The notes under the pieces: generated by a model | The model's database searches: none | What the model saw: the letters and a program-made list of their open reading frames with translations, nothing else | What the model was told of the DNA's origin: nothing | Shown here: piece by piece, positions 35,317-43,813 of the stretch | Layout: every line of letters starts with the position of its first letter | Numbering within the stretch: the first letter of the stretch is position 1 | DNA from: Clostridiales bacterium | GTDB taxonomy: Bacteria > Bacillota > Clostridia > Oscillospirales > Acutalibacteraceae | Reading direction: 5' to 3' | DNA: 55,786 nt | Assembly (NCBI GenBank): GCA_012523185.1 | Contig: JAAYIY010000029.1 | Location: 1 to 55,786 of the forward strand | Made by a program: the position numbers and the translations under genes

Positions 35317-36918
35317 TTAGCTTTTATCGTTTTCTTTGATTTCTTCAAGATATTCGTCATAGCTTATCTCTTTATCATAAAAGCTGCCGGGCGTGACGTC
35401 GATTATTCTGCTTGCCGTTGTTTGGACAAGCTGACGGTCACGGGATGTAAACAATATGACCTCGGGAAACTTCGACATTCCGCTGTTCAGGGAGGCTATT
35501 GATTCAAGGTCAAGATGGCTTGTCGGCTCGTCAAAAACAAGCACGTTTGCGCCCGACAGCATCATCTTGCACAGCATACAGCGCACGCGTTCGCCACCGG
35601 AAAGGACGCTTGCCTTTTTTGTCGCTTCATCTCCGGAAAAAAGCATCCTCCCAAGCCAGCTGCGCACGTCTGTTTCAAACACCAAGTCAGAGTGACGGCG
35701 AAGCCAGTCGATAAGCGAGTCGTTGCAGCCGTCAAAAAACTTTGAATTGTCGTTTGGGAAGTATGACAATGACGTCGTGACGCCCCACTTGAAGCTCCCC
35801 TCGTCAGGCTGCTCCTCGCCGCAAAGTATTTGAAAAAGGGTTGTTTTCGCGAGCGAGTCAGTTCCGACAAACGCAACCTTTTCGCGCGGCTTGACAACAA
35901 AACTGACATTGTCAAGGACTTTGCGCCCGCCGACAGTCTTGCTGATTCCCTCGACTGTCAAGGCCTCGTTTCCTATCTCCCTGTCGGGCTTAAACGCTAC
36001 ATATGGAAAACGCCTTGACGAAACAGGCATATCCTCAATAACAAGGCTGTCAAGCATCTTCTTTCTGCTTGTCGCCTGCCTTGATTTTGAGGCGTTGGCG
36101 CTGAAGCGCGCTATAAATTCTTGCAGCTCCTTGGCTTTTGCCTCGGACTTTTTGTTTTGTTCTTTTTGCTGCCTTTGCGCCATCTGTGTATATTCGGACC
36201 AAAAATCATAGTTCCCGACATACATTGTTATTTTGCCGAAGTCGATATCAACAATGTGTGTGCAGACCTTGTTAAGAAAATGCCTGTCGTGCGAAACAAC
36301 AATTATGGTGCTGTTTAAATCAATTAAAAATTCTTCAAGCCACGCGACAGCCTCGACATCAAGGTGGTTTGTCGGCTCGTCCATCAGCAATATGTCGGGA
36401 TTGCCGAAAATCGCCTGTGCCAGCAGCACCTTGACCTTCAGCTCGTTCGGCAACTCGCTCATCAGCAGGTCGTGGTTCTCATTTGTCACGCCTAAACCGT
36501 TTAAAAGTATCTCCGCGTCGCTTTCGGCGCTCCAGCCGCCCATTTCGGCAAATTCCTCCTCAAGCACGCTGACGCGTATGCCGTCCTCCTCCGAAAAATC
36601 CTCCTTGGAATATATGGACTCCTTTTCGTCCATTATATCGCAAAGCCTCGCATTGCCCATCAAAACAGTGCGAATCACGTTATATTCATCAAATTCAAAA
36701 TGATTTTGCTTCAAAACTGATATTCTTTCCCCGGGTGTGACTATCACCTCGCCTTTTTGATGCTCAATTTCTCCCGACAAAATTTTGAGGAAAGTCGATT
36801 TGCCGGCGCCGTTTGCGCCTATAAGACCGTAACAATTTCCCTTGGTAAATTTTGTGTCCACAGCTTTAAAAAGCTCGCGCCCGCCGTATTGCAGTCCGAC
36901 ATTCACAGTGCTTATCAT
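35317..36918 (-). CDS. ABC-F family ATPase with divergent motifs
   Basis: A 533-residue protein with two ATPase domains joined by a charged linker (about 240-310), the ABC-F layout that acts on ribosomes and has no membrane part. NBD1: Walker A GANGAGKST and Walker B LLMDEPTNHLD, with SHDRHFL, are canonical, but the signature reads LPNELK instead of SGGEK. NBD2: Walker A GTDSLAKTT, signature LSGGERVR, Walker B VFDEPTSHLD, and the switch His is Arg (TSRDRQ). It is closest in style to the YbiT/YkpA group. The ATG at 36918 has AAAGGTGG 8 nt upstream. Confidence 0.92.
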   Translation of the reverse strand: MISTVNVGLQYGGRELFKAVDTKFTKGNCYGLIGANGAGKSTFLKILSGEIEHQKGEVIVTPGERISVLKQNHFEFDEYNVIRTVLMGNARLCDIMDEKESIYSKEDFSEEDGIRVSVLEEEFAEMGGWSAESDAEILLNGLGVTNENHDLLMSELPNELKVKVLLAQAIFGNPDILLMDEPTNHLDVEAVAWLEEFLIDLNSTIIVVSHDRHFLNKVCTHIVDIDFGKITMYVGNYDFWSEYTQMAQRQQKEQNKKSEAKAKELQEFIARFSANASKSRQATSRKKMLDSLVIEDMPVSSRRFPYVAFKPDREIGNEALTVEGISKTVGGRKVLDNVSFVVKPREKVAFVGTDSLAKTTLFQILCGEEQPDEGSFKWGVTTSLSYFPNDNSKFFDGCNDSLIDWLRRHSDLVFETDVRSWLGRMLFSGDEATKKASVLSGGERVRCMLCKMMLSGANVLVFDEPTSHLDLESIASLNSGMSKFPEVILFTSRDRQLVQTTASRIIDVTPGSFYDKEISYDEYLEEIKENDKS

Positions 36919-36987
36919 TTTGCGCACCACCTTTCATATATTTGAGATTATAACCCCGCCCCTATGAGAAATGCAACTATCTTTTTA

Positions 36988-37016
36988 TTGACACGATACT
37001 GCGCAAATGATAGAAT
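36988..37016 (+). promoter_or_regulatory. Promoter of the 124-residue gene
   Basis: TTGACA (36988-36993) and TAGAAT (37011-37016) are spaced by 17 bp. The leader is about 40 nt, with GGGGG 7 nt before the ATG. Confidence 0.8.
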
Positions 37017-37062
37017 AGTGTTGCAGTGCTGTGGGTTGATTAATTTATTAGGGGGTTATATC

Positions 37063-37437
37063 ATGGGACTTTCTGACCGCCCGTTGCTTCTTTTTGATAA
37101 TAGTGAAATGATATCACTGTTAAACGAGGGCGAATATAAGGTTATGAATCTGTCTTTTGACGAGGCGCGCGAGATAATTGACTCGCACGGCGACGACGTC
37201 ATCAAGTGCTTCACGCGAAACGAGCTTGAGTTGATTATGTTTAATTATCTCGGCATGAAACAAAGGCAGTATACATATAAAAATATTCGCAATATGAGAC
37301 CGGGGCAGGACGCAATTGTCTTTAAGCTTTATAAAACACCGTCAAGCACACAGCCGATTATTATTGTTGACGGCGTTGAGGCAAAAAAGATTCAAAACAT
37401 ATACGCCTACTGCCAATATATCTCAAAGGTGAAATAG
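37063..37437 (+). CDS. Small protein, possibly STIV_B116/DUF1874-like
   Basis: A 124-residue cytosolic protein with its own promoter and terminator. Its order of elements (LLLFDNSEMISLLNEGEY, SFDEAREIID, a central helix with IMFNYLGM, and PGQDAIVFKLY) resembles, by memory, the DUF1874 or STIV_B116-like fold known from archaeal viruses and YddF of ICEBs1. I could not test this, and the similarity may be chance. No catalytic motif is visible. The ATG at 37063 is preferred to an upstream in-frame start because the promoter lies between. Confidence 0.7.
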   Translation: MGLSDRPLLLFDNSEMISLLNEGEYKVMNLSFDEAREIIDSHGDDVIKCFTRNELELIMFNYLGMKQRQYTYKNIRNMRPGQDAIVFKLYKTPSSTQPIIIVDGVEAKKIQNIYAYCQYISKVK

Positions 37438-37474
37438 TCATACCGTCCATAATCACATGGCATAAATCTGCGCC

Positions 37475-37513
37475 AAACACAGCTCTGTCACAAAAACCGA
37501 GCTGTGTTTTTTC
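37475..37513 (+). terminator. Terminator after the 124-residue gene
   Basis: An 11-bp stem (AAACACAGCTC with GAGCTGTGTTT, 37475-37485 and 37499-37509) is followed by a T-rich run. Confidence 0.85.
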
Positions 37514-37637
37514 TTTGCTCATACCTTTTGTTAAAAAGTCATAAAGCTGTTGAAAGCACTTTTGACTAAATAAGCGTCAAAAAAACTGCCGAAAGTCACA
37601 GTATGTGATCCTTTGGTGAAAAAAAGTTCAAAATTGC

Positions 37638-37671
37638 GCTGCGGCTTCCGTATCTCTACGGAAGCCGCAGC
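37638..37671 (-). terminator. Strong hairpin after the 611-residue exported protein gene
   Basis: A perfect stem of about 15 bp (GCTGCGGCTTCCGTA and its complement) with a four-base loop. On the minus strand it is followed after a few bases by TTTTG and a seven-T run, so it terminates the gene at 37704-39539. Confidence 0.8.
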
Positions 37672-37703
37672 ATGATTTGCTGTTAACTTAAATCAGTTGA
37701 TGT

Positions 37704-39539
37704 TTAGATACAGGCATTCTCATACTCAAGGAGGTCAACTATCCTGCCGTCAACCAAATAGAGCTCTGCAAAGACAGCGTTGCTTCTGTCATAAATCGTC
37801 CAAGTCTTGGAAAGTCCGATCTTGCTGATTATGCTCTTCTCGCCGACTGAGAATCTTAGGATGCCGTATAGCTGAATTGCTGTGCAGATCCTCAATTCGT
37901 CGAGATTTGGCATGCCTGAGACGGCTTCGATTACGACGTCATATGCGACATCGGCTTGCTCTGAGTAGTGAGTCATGATATTGTAAATTCTTGTGTAGAC
38001 ATAAGCGCCGATACCGCCCTGGAACCCGACGTCAACTATCTTGATGCCAAGGAACGAAAGGTAAACGTTGATGCCCAACACTACCTGGAAATCGCCCTGG
38101 ATGTTGTAGTATCTGTCAAGGATGGTGGACTCGGAGATATATCTGCCCTTGTTGTTGATGATTTCATAGCCTTTTACTTCGTTTGACTTGACAATAATCT
38201 CAATCCTGCCGCAAGCGGAGATCGAAAGAGAAATGGTCATGTCGATTGTGAGACCAGTTGTGCCTATCGGAATTGTGTATGAGAATACGGGTACTTCAAT
38301 TCCGCCGCCCTTTACAAGCGAAAGATTGCCGAGGCTTGTCTTAAGCTTTGAAAGGAAGTCAGCGCCTTCGTCAAACTCTATGTCTTCATCGGGGACTACG
38401 GACGCCGCATAAGAACCGCGCAGCACTGTCGTCTCCGTGAGGTCATAGTTCATGATGAGATACGCTTCGTTAATCTTGAGTCTCGCAAGGTTTGCGTCAT
38501 ACTTTGTATCATAGCTGATGTTTGTGAGTGAATATGCCTTTTCGACATAGACTCCGTCAACAACGTTGCCGCCGATGCTTAAATCGATCCTGGCGACGCT
38601 CTTGTCCTTATAGTCCACGTTGTCCGCGGCAAGCTTGACCTTAAAGCCCTTTATGCTAAAGCTTACCTTCGGATTGGCAAGGAAGTCGTTTATCGCTCCC
38701 TTTGCCTTGTCAATGGCATCACTGACAACGCTGACATCTTCGGCAGAGGGCGCAGCCTCTGTGTCGTCAACGGTGCCTTGCTGGATGATATCGCCCTTGT
38801 TGTCTCTCATTTCGGCCTTGGAGAAGTCGGGAACTACGTTGCCCTCGAAATCGATTGACTGAACAGCCTGCTCGAGCTCGACCTTCTCAACGTCAACATA
38901 CGCAAGACCGTCTTCTTTCACAACCGCAAGAACCTTGTATGCCGCGCCGGTGATGTTAAAATCGTTCGCGCCCGCGATGAACTTGCCGCCAACCGCAACA
39001 TTAAATTTCTCGGCGGCGTAAATCAGCCTGCCACCATCGACAATGTACGGAATGTCGGAAAGATCCGTCACGCCTGCCACGGCGACAAAGTCGGCATTTG
39101 CCACATCCGGTTCCCTGTTAGCCCACAATTCATGCACTGCCTGAAGCGCCTTTATGGCGTCTGCCATGCTTGCCTTGCTCTTGCCCTCCGGGAGATTCAG
39201 GCCGGTAATGGAAACTCCGGTCGCTACTCTTGACAGTGTCTTAGAGATGAAATCGTTTGTGGCGTAATCGTTGATGTTTTTGATTTCACCCGCAAGGATG
39301 ATCCCCCACTCGAACGCAATCTGCACGACAGCGAAATATTCGTTGTCCGCAGGGACGCAAGTGTAGTACGGAGATTCACTGTAAGTGTCTTCTTCCATGC
39401 CGAACTCTGTCACGACAAGGGTGAGCCAGTCGCCGTTTGTTATTCCGATTGTCTTGTCCTGGAATAAGCCCGGGAAAAAGGTGCTCATAAGTGTCATAAG
39501 CAGTGACATTATGAAGGAGACAATTTCCTTGAAACCCAT
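37704..39539 (-). CDS. Large exported protein of unknown function with a possible SLH-like domain
   Basis: A 611-residue protein with a signal-like hydrophobic N terminus (about residues 8-25). Residues about 65-115 (EYFAVVQIAFEWGII ... NDFISKTLSRVATG) have the spacing of a degenerate S-layer homology domain. The rest is long beta-rich sequence with an acidic linker near residue 265 and few cysteines. No catalytic motif is visible. The ribosome site TTAGGAGG, a perfect -10 promoter and a structured leader suggest very high expression, as for a surface or matrix protein. It is flanked by unrelated genes. Confidence 0.8.
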   Translation of the reverse strand: MGFKEIVSFIMSLLMTLMSTFFPGLFQDKTIGITNGDWLTLVVTEFGMEEDTYSESPYYTCVPADNEYFAVVQIAFEWGIILAGEIKNINDYATNDFISKTLSRVATGVSITGLNLPEGKSKASMADAIKALQAVHELWANREPDVANADFVAVAGVTDLSDIPYIVDGGRLIYAAEKFNVAVGGKFIAGANDFNITGAAYKVLAVVKEDGLAYVDVEKVELEQAVQSIDFEGNVVPDFSKAEMRDNKGDIIQQGTVDDTEAAPSAEDVSVVSDAIDKAKGAINDFLANPKVSFSIKGFKVKLAADNVDYKDKSVARIDLSIGGNVVDGVYVEKAYSLTNISYDTKYDANLARLKINEAYLIMNYDLTETTVLRGSYAASVVPDEDIEFDEGADFLSKLKTSLGNLSLVKGGGIEVPVFSYTIPIGTTGLTIDMTISLSISACGRIEIIVKSNEVKGYEIINNKGRYISESTILDRYYNIQGDFQVVLGINVYLSFLGIKIVDVGFQGGIGAYVYTRIYNIMTHYSEQADVAYDVVIEAVSGMPNLDELRICTAIQLYGILRFSVGEKSIISKIGLSKTWTIYDRSNAVFAELYLVDGRIVDLLEYENACI

Positions 39540-39572
39540 TGTTTTTTCCTCCTAACTGATTGATGTGGGGTA

Positions 39573-39580
39573 CCCCCCCC
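39573..39580. repeat. Homopolymer tract of eight Cs (eight Gs on the coding strand)
   Basis: GGGGTACCCC (a palindrome) is extended by four more Cs to a run of eight. It lies in the leader of the minus-strand exported protein, 33 nt upstream of its start codon. Such runs slip easily, so leader length could vary. Confidence 0.85.
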
Positions 39581-39591
39581 TTTGATTGTTT

Positions 39592-39656
39592 GCACGGATT
39601 TGATAAGCCGTGCGCATTTGTTTAAGATTGCTATTAAGCATGGCAATACAGCAATC
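39592..39656 (-). other. Structured leader of the exported protein mRNA
   Basis: The leader of about 128 nt can form at least two hairpins on the minus strand: GCACGG with CCGTGC (39592-39613), and GATTGCT with AGCAATC (about 39626-39656). They lie between the promoter and the G tract. Confidence 0.55.
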
Positions 39657-39673
39657 CAACTTATTGCATCATT

Positions 39674-39702
39674 ATTATAGCATGAACATCAAGTCTTGGC
39701 AA
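39674..39702 (-). promoter_or_regulatory. Promoter of the exported protein gene
   Basis: On the minus strand TTGCCA (39702-39697) and a perfect TATAAT (39679-39674) are spaced by 17 bp. Transcription would start near 39667. Confidence 0.85.
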
Positions 39703-39816
39703 GCATTTTTACCCAATTTGTTTTTTTATTTTAACAAATTTTCACCATGTTTTTTAGTGATAATGCCCAAAGAGGTTAATGAAATCAATGCCGCCCGACT
39801 TTTACGCTCACCGCCC

Positions 39817-40695
39817 TTAATCAAGCGTGAGAGCAAGGCGTTTGACATACTCTTTAAAATCCGCGCCGATTTCCGGATGACAGAGCGCCACCTCGCAGTT
39901 TGCCATCATAATTCCGAGTTTATTCCCCATATCGTAACGTTTTCCGACAAAATCAACGGCCGTCAGCTTGCCTTCCTTGCCAAGCTGCGCCAGCGCGTCG
40001 GTCAAATAAAACTCGCCTGACTCCAGCAGCTTCAGACCTTCCTCAAGCAGCCCGAAAACCTCGGGAGGCAAAACAACTCTGCCGAGTATGGCGTAAAGCG
40101 ATAATATCTGGTCTTCCTTCGGTTTTTCGATGATGTTATGAACGCGCATGACATTGTCCTTTAGCGGCGAAACATCAAGCGTGCAGTATTTTTTCACCGC
40201 TTCAACGGAGCATTCGTTGACGCCGACAGTGCCGCAGCCGAATTCCTCATACACGCGGCATAGCTGTGCCGTGACAGGGTCGTCGGAAATTATAACATCG
40301 TCGCCGTAAAGAACCGCGAACGGTTCGTTCCCGACAAAGGACTTTCCGCAAAGAATGGCATGTCCGAGCCCCTTTGTGACCTTTTGCCTGATGAAATATA
40401 TGTTCGCAAGATTCGCAACTTCTTTGATGCTTTTAAGAAGCTCTTTTTTTTCTTCATTTCCCTCAAGGTTTTTTTCAAGCTCAAAGGCATGGTCGAAATG
40501 GTCCTCTATCACACCCTTGCCCCTGTTCGTTATTATAAGGATATCCTCAATCCCCGCCGCGGCCGCCTCCTCGACAAGGTATTGGATTGCCGGCTTGTCG
40601 ACTATGTTGAGCATTTCCTTTGGAACTGCCTTTGACGCCGGAAGAACTCTCGTTCCAAGCCCCGCGGCCGGTATTATCGCCTTTTTTATTTTCAT
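39817..40695 (-). CDS. galU: UTP-glucose-1-phosphate uridylyltransferase
   Basis: A 292-residue nucleotidyltransferase. KAIIPAAGLGTRVLPASKAVPKEML is the GalU nucleotide-binding start, with KPAIQYLVEEA, GHAILCGKSFVG, VLYGDDV and VKKYCTLDV following. It makes UDP-glucose for cell-surface glycans or glycolipids. AAAGGA lies 9 nt before the ATG. It sits alone between the exported protein and the zinc-ribbon membrane protein. Confidence 0.96.
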   Translation of the reverse strand: MKIKKAIIPAAGLGTRVLPASKAVPKEMLNIVDKPAIQYLVEEAAAAGIEDILIITNRGKGVIEDHFDHAFELEKNLEGNEEKKELLKSIKEVANLANIYFIRQKVTKGLGHAILCGKSFVGNEPFAVLYGDDVIISDDPVTAQLCRVYEEFGCGTVGVNECSVEAVKKYCTLDVSPLKDNVMRVHNIIEKPKEDQILSLYAILGRVVLPPEVFGLLEEGLKLLESGEFYLTDALAQLGKEGKLTAVDFVGKRYDMGNKLGIMMANCEVALCHPEIGADFKEYVKRLALTLD

Positions 40696-40738
40696 GGTGT
40701 TATGTCCTTTCAGTTATTTCAAAATTTTAGCGCAAATG

Positions 40739-41779
40739 TCACACGCCGCCGAAATATACGGTTATCATACGGCTTAAAGTTTCGAGCAGCAGAAAACATC
40801 CGAGCGCGGAAACAAACGAAACGCCGCCGCGCCGCATCGCAAGCATTAGAAAGGTTTTGTCGTTTTTTGCGTAGCCGCGCATTGATTTTATTTCTTTAAC
40901 CATCTTGCTTTTATATATATAGTCGCCGTAAAGAGCCGCGAAAAAGTTCGGAATAAAATATGAGCCGATAAACAAAGCGCCGTACAAAACAACTTCCTTT
41001 TGCACCTTTTCCAGCTCGGCGCGCTCTTTTTCCGGCAAATTGCCGTAATTGCCGACAAACTCGTTATAGTCTGATAAAAGCTCGTCGTATGTCGTCATAT
41101 TTGTTAGTTCGATGTAGTCGCTCATCAGGTTTTTGTAGTCTATAAACGCGTTTTTCAGCGGAATTGAAGCGAACAAAAGCGCGATACACGTCAGGCTTAG
41201 AAAAAGGATGCCCGCCTTGTAAATTTTTCTGTAAAAAAACCAGTGCGGAGACATGAAAAATCCCGCCCAGTTCCAGCTAAGCTTTTTGTCCTTTCTTGAC
41301 ATCTCGACAAACCTCGGGATATATCTCCCCGCTCTCATTTGAACATATGCGGCGGCCTCCCGCGCCTTTATACCGTCGATTTCTTCGTCGGGGTCGGTCA
41401 TGACACCTTTCATAAATATGTTGCTGTCCCGGCTCGGTCCCTGCCCCGCACCGTAAAAAACCCTTCCCGCCGCTCCGAGGCTTGTGCCGCACTCGGGGCA
41501 GACGAGCGTGTCCGGCGGGCAATCTGCTCCGCAGTTCCGACACACGATTGCCGTCTCATCTTTTGTGTCGGCAGGCTCCCCTTCCCCGCTTTTGCCGACC
41601 GCGTCCCTTGGCGCTGCCCAGGCGAAATCTTCCCCGTGGAGACTTTCGTTTACGCACCTGCCGACATTTTCCCAGCACTCCCTGTGGTGCGGGGTGCCGC
41701 ATTCGGGGCAGACGACAACATCGTCGCCCGCGCTGAAATCACCGCCGCACACCGGGCAGGCCACTTTTTCATACAGCAT
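40739..41779 (-). CDS. RING-finger/zinc-ribbon membrane protein (DUF2628-like)
   Basis: A protein of about 346 residues. The N terminus has a prokaryotic RING-type zinc site (CPVCGG ... CPECGTPHHRECW), then a zinc ribbon (CRNCGADCPPDTLVCPECG, about residues 79-97). A cytosolic stretch leads to a membrane domain with SWNWAGFFMSPHWFFYRKIY, the hallmark of DUF2628, and about four membrane segments. Many clostridial genomes carry such proteins, with no known role; a regulatory or protein-binding function at the membrane is inferred. The ATG at 41779 has GGTGA 6 nt upstream. Confidence 0.82.
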   Translation of the reverse strand: MLYEKVACPVCGGDFSAGDDVVVCPECGTPHHRECWENVGRCVNESLHGEDFAWAAPRDAVGKSGEGEPADTKDETAIVCRNCGADCPPDTLVCPECGTSLGAAGRVFYGAGQGPSRDSNIFMKGVMTDPDEEIDGIKAREAAAYVQMRAGRYIPRFVEMSRKDKKLSWNWAGFFMSPHWFFYRKIYKAGILFLSLTCIALLFASIPLKNAFIDYKNLMSDYIELTNMTTYDELLSDYNEFVGNYGNLPEKERAELEKVQKEVVLYGALFIGSYFIPNFFAALYGDYIYKSKMVKEIKSMRGYAKNDKTFLMLAMRRGGVSFVSALGCFLLLETLSRMITVYFGGV

Positions 41780-41894
41780 AAATTCACCGTTTCCGACTTG
41801 CGTCATAATAATTATACAAATTGATTATATCTGTTTCTTCTCTGAAATTCAATCATTATTTTACGCCATATGTAAACAATGTGTAAAAAGTTCC

Positions 41895-41923
41895 TTTACA
41901 TTTATCAATTTATTTTATATAAT
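41895..41923 (+). promoter_or_regulatory. Promoter of prfB
   Basis: TTTACA (41895-41900) and TATAAT (41918-41923) are separated by 17 bp. The leader is about 33 nt, with GGGAGG unusually far (16 nt) from the ATG. Confidence 0.8.
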
Positions 41924-41962
41924 AACCTTGTGATAAACTTGGGAGGATTGAAAACTAACAGT

Positions 41963-43099
41963 ATGATACAATTTGAAGAATTGAGGCTTGAGCTTCTCGG
42001 ATACAGCGACAAGCTCCGTGAGCTGAAGGAGGCGCTCGGTCTTGACGAAATGCAAAAAGAGATTGCGGCGCTTGAAGAAAAGACAGCGGCGGGCGATTTT
42101 TGGAACGATCTCGACAGCTCTCAAAAGGTGCTTCGCCGGATTAGCAGGCTTAAGGACAGGATTGCCGCTTATGAGTCGCTTAAAAACAGCTTTGACGACA
42201 TTGAGATGATGATAGAGCTTTCCGACGAGGAGGGCGACCTTGAGCTTTTTCAGGAATGCCGCGACAATGTTGACGAGTTTATCGCCGAGCTTGAAAGGCA
42301 CACACTCAGCACAATGCTGACAGGCGAATACGACTCTAATAACGCCATTCTGACTTTTCACGCGGGCGCCGGCGGCACCGAGGCTCAGGACTGGGCGCAG
42401 ATGCTTGTGCGGATGTATATGCGTTGGGGCGAAAGCAAGGGCTTTAAATGCTCCATGATAGATTTTCTTGACGGCGACGAGGCGGGGCTTAAGTCCGCGG
42501 TGCTTCTCATTGAGGGTGAAAACGCTTACGGCTACCTGCGCAGCGAGTCGGGCGTACACAGGCTTGTGCGCGTTTCTCCGTTCGACGCGTCGGGGCGGCG
42601 GCACACTTCGTTCGCGTCGCTTGAGGTCATGCCGGAAATAGACGACACGATAGAGGTCAACATCAATCCTGACGACCTCAAAATCGACGCATTCCGCGCA
42701 AGCGGGGCGGGCGGTCAAAAGGTTAACAAAACGTCGTCGGCCATCCGCATAACCCATATCCCGACAGGCCTTGTGACGTCGTCGCAAGTTGAGCGCAGCC
42801 AGCACCAAAACCGCGAGGTTGCTCTCCGTATGCTCAAGTCCAAGCTAATCGAAATCAAAGAGCGTGAACATCTTGATAAAATCGAGGACATAAAAGGCGT
42901 TCAAAAAGAGATCGGCTGGGGAAGCCAAATCCGCTCTTATGTCTTTATGCCTTACACGCTTGCAAAGGATCACCGCACCGGGTTTGAAGTCGGCAATATC
43001 AACTCTGTAATGGACGGCGGCATCGACGGCTTTATAAACGCCTACCTCAAAATGGAGTCGCTTAATAATCTAGGGCAACACCGCGCAACGAGCGGCTGA
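41963..43099 (+). CDS. prfB: Peptide chain release factor 2 (no programmed frameshift)
   Basis: A 378-residue RF2. The GGQ peptidyl-hydrolysis motif is in RASGAGGQKVNKTSSAIR, and the stop-codon recognition tripeptide is in the SPFDASGRRH region. The site where most bacteria have CTT-TGA-C with a +1 frameshift reads CTT-GAC here (GGT CTT GAC), so one frame encodes the whole protein. The last ten residues (NLGQHRATSG) and the stop codon come from a dispersed repeat that begins at 43071. Confidence 0.93.
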   Translation: MIQFEELRLELLGYSDKLRELKEALGLDEMQKEIAALEEKTAAGDFWNDLDSSQKVLRRISRLKDRIAAYESLKNSFDDIEMMIELSDEEGDLELFQECRDNVDEFIAELERHTLSTMLTGEYDSNNAILTFHAGAGGTEAQDWAQMLVRMYMRWGESKGFKCSMIDFLDGDEAGLKSAVLLIEGENAYGYLRSESGVHRLVRVSPFDASGRRHTSFASLEVMPEIDDTIEVNINPDDLKIDAFRASGAGGQKVNKTSSAIRITHIPTGLVTSSQVERSQHQNREVALRMLKSKLIEIKEREHLDKIEDIKGVQKEIGWGSQIRSYVFMPYTLAKDHRTGFEVGNINSVMDGGIDGFINAYLKMESLNNLGQHRATSG

Positions 43100-43171
43100 A
43101 GCCTTTGTTGCATGCTTGCTTGCATCTTTTCCGCCATATCGCACAACAATCATTGTGCGGTGTTGCCCTAA
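43071..43171. repeat. Dispersed repeat copy B (101 bp), internally deleted
   Basis: The element starts TAGGGCAACACCGCGCAA and ends with the inverted version GTGTTGCCCTAA. It is oriented opposite to the 166-bp and 178-bp copies. Relative to them it lacks about 65 bp, with the junction at a GCGAT/GGCGAT short repeat. It overlaps the last nine codons of prfB and supplies its TGA. Confidence 0.9.
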
Positions 43172-43219
43172 GTCAAAAAGAATAAAACAGCGCCGAGGCT
43201 GTGCGGAAGGAGAAAAACA

Positions 43220-43813
43220 TTGAAGCTGATAGACATTTCACGCGATATGCTTAACACTCCCGTCTACCCCGGAGACCCCGAGCCGTCGGTCGAAAGGGTT
43301 CGCACAATCGGGGACGACTCCGACTGCAACCTTTCGGCGATTTATTCATGCGTTCACACAGGAACACATGTCGATGCTCCGCTTCATTTTATTGAGGGCG
43401 GCTTCTCCGTGGACGAATATCCGCTCGACGTGTTTTTCGGTCCGTGCGCCGTCATTGAGGTTAAGACCTCCCCCATCACGGGCGAGCTTGTCAACAAGCG
43501 CTTTCCGCGAAACACACGGCGCATACTGATAAAGGGCGGCGCTTACTTTATGGACAGCGCGGCGGAGGAAGCCGCCGCACTCGGTCTGAAGCTCATCGGC
43601 ACCGACGCTTGCTCCGTGGGCTGCCGCGGAAACCAGATAAGGCCGCACAAGGCGTTTCTCTCAAAAGGCATCGCGATACTTGAAGGCCTTGATTTAAGCC
43701 GCGCGGAACCGGGCAATTACTTTTTGATGGCGGCGCCGATACGCCTCGGCGGTCTTGAGGGCGCGCCCGCGCGCGCGGTGCTTATGTCGGACTATATGCC
43801 CTCGTCTTTTTAA
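43220..43813 (+). CDS. Cyclase family protein (kynurenine formamidase-like)
   Basis: A 197-residue metal-dependent hydrolase. The zinc motif HTGTHVDAPLHF is at residues about 49-60, with a following Asp/His set and the CRGNQIRPHKAF region. The fold cleaves amides or cyclises substrates; kynurenine formamidase is one example. The true substrate is unknown. The TTG start has GGAG upstream. Its stop codon overlaps repeat copy C. Confidence 0.88.
   Translation: MKLIDISRDMLNTPVYPGDPEPSVERVRTIGDDSDCNLSAIYSCVHTGTHVDAPLHFIEGGFSVDEYPLDVFFGPCAVIEVKTSPITGELVNKRFPRNTRRILIKGGAYFMDSAAEEAAALGLKLIGTDACSVGCRGNQIRPHKAFLSKGIAILEGLDLSRAEPGNYFLMAAPIRLGGLEGAPARAVLMSDYMPSSF

Noticed and set aside
41915-42808. A 297-codon minus-strand frame opposite prfB
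   Set aside because: It is antisense to the conserved RF2 gene and shows no domain.
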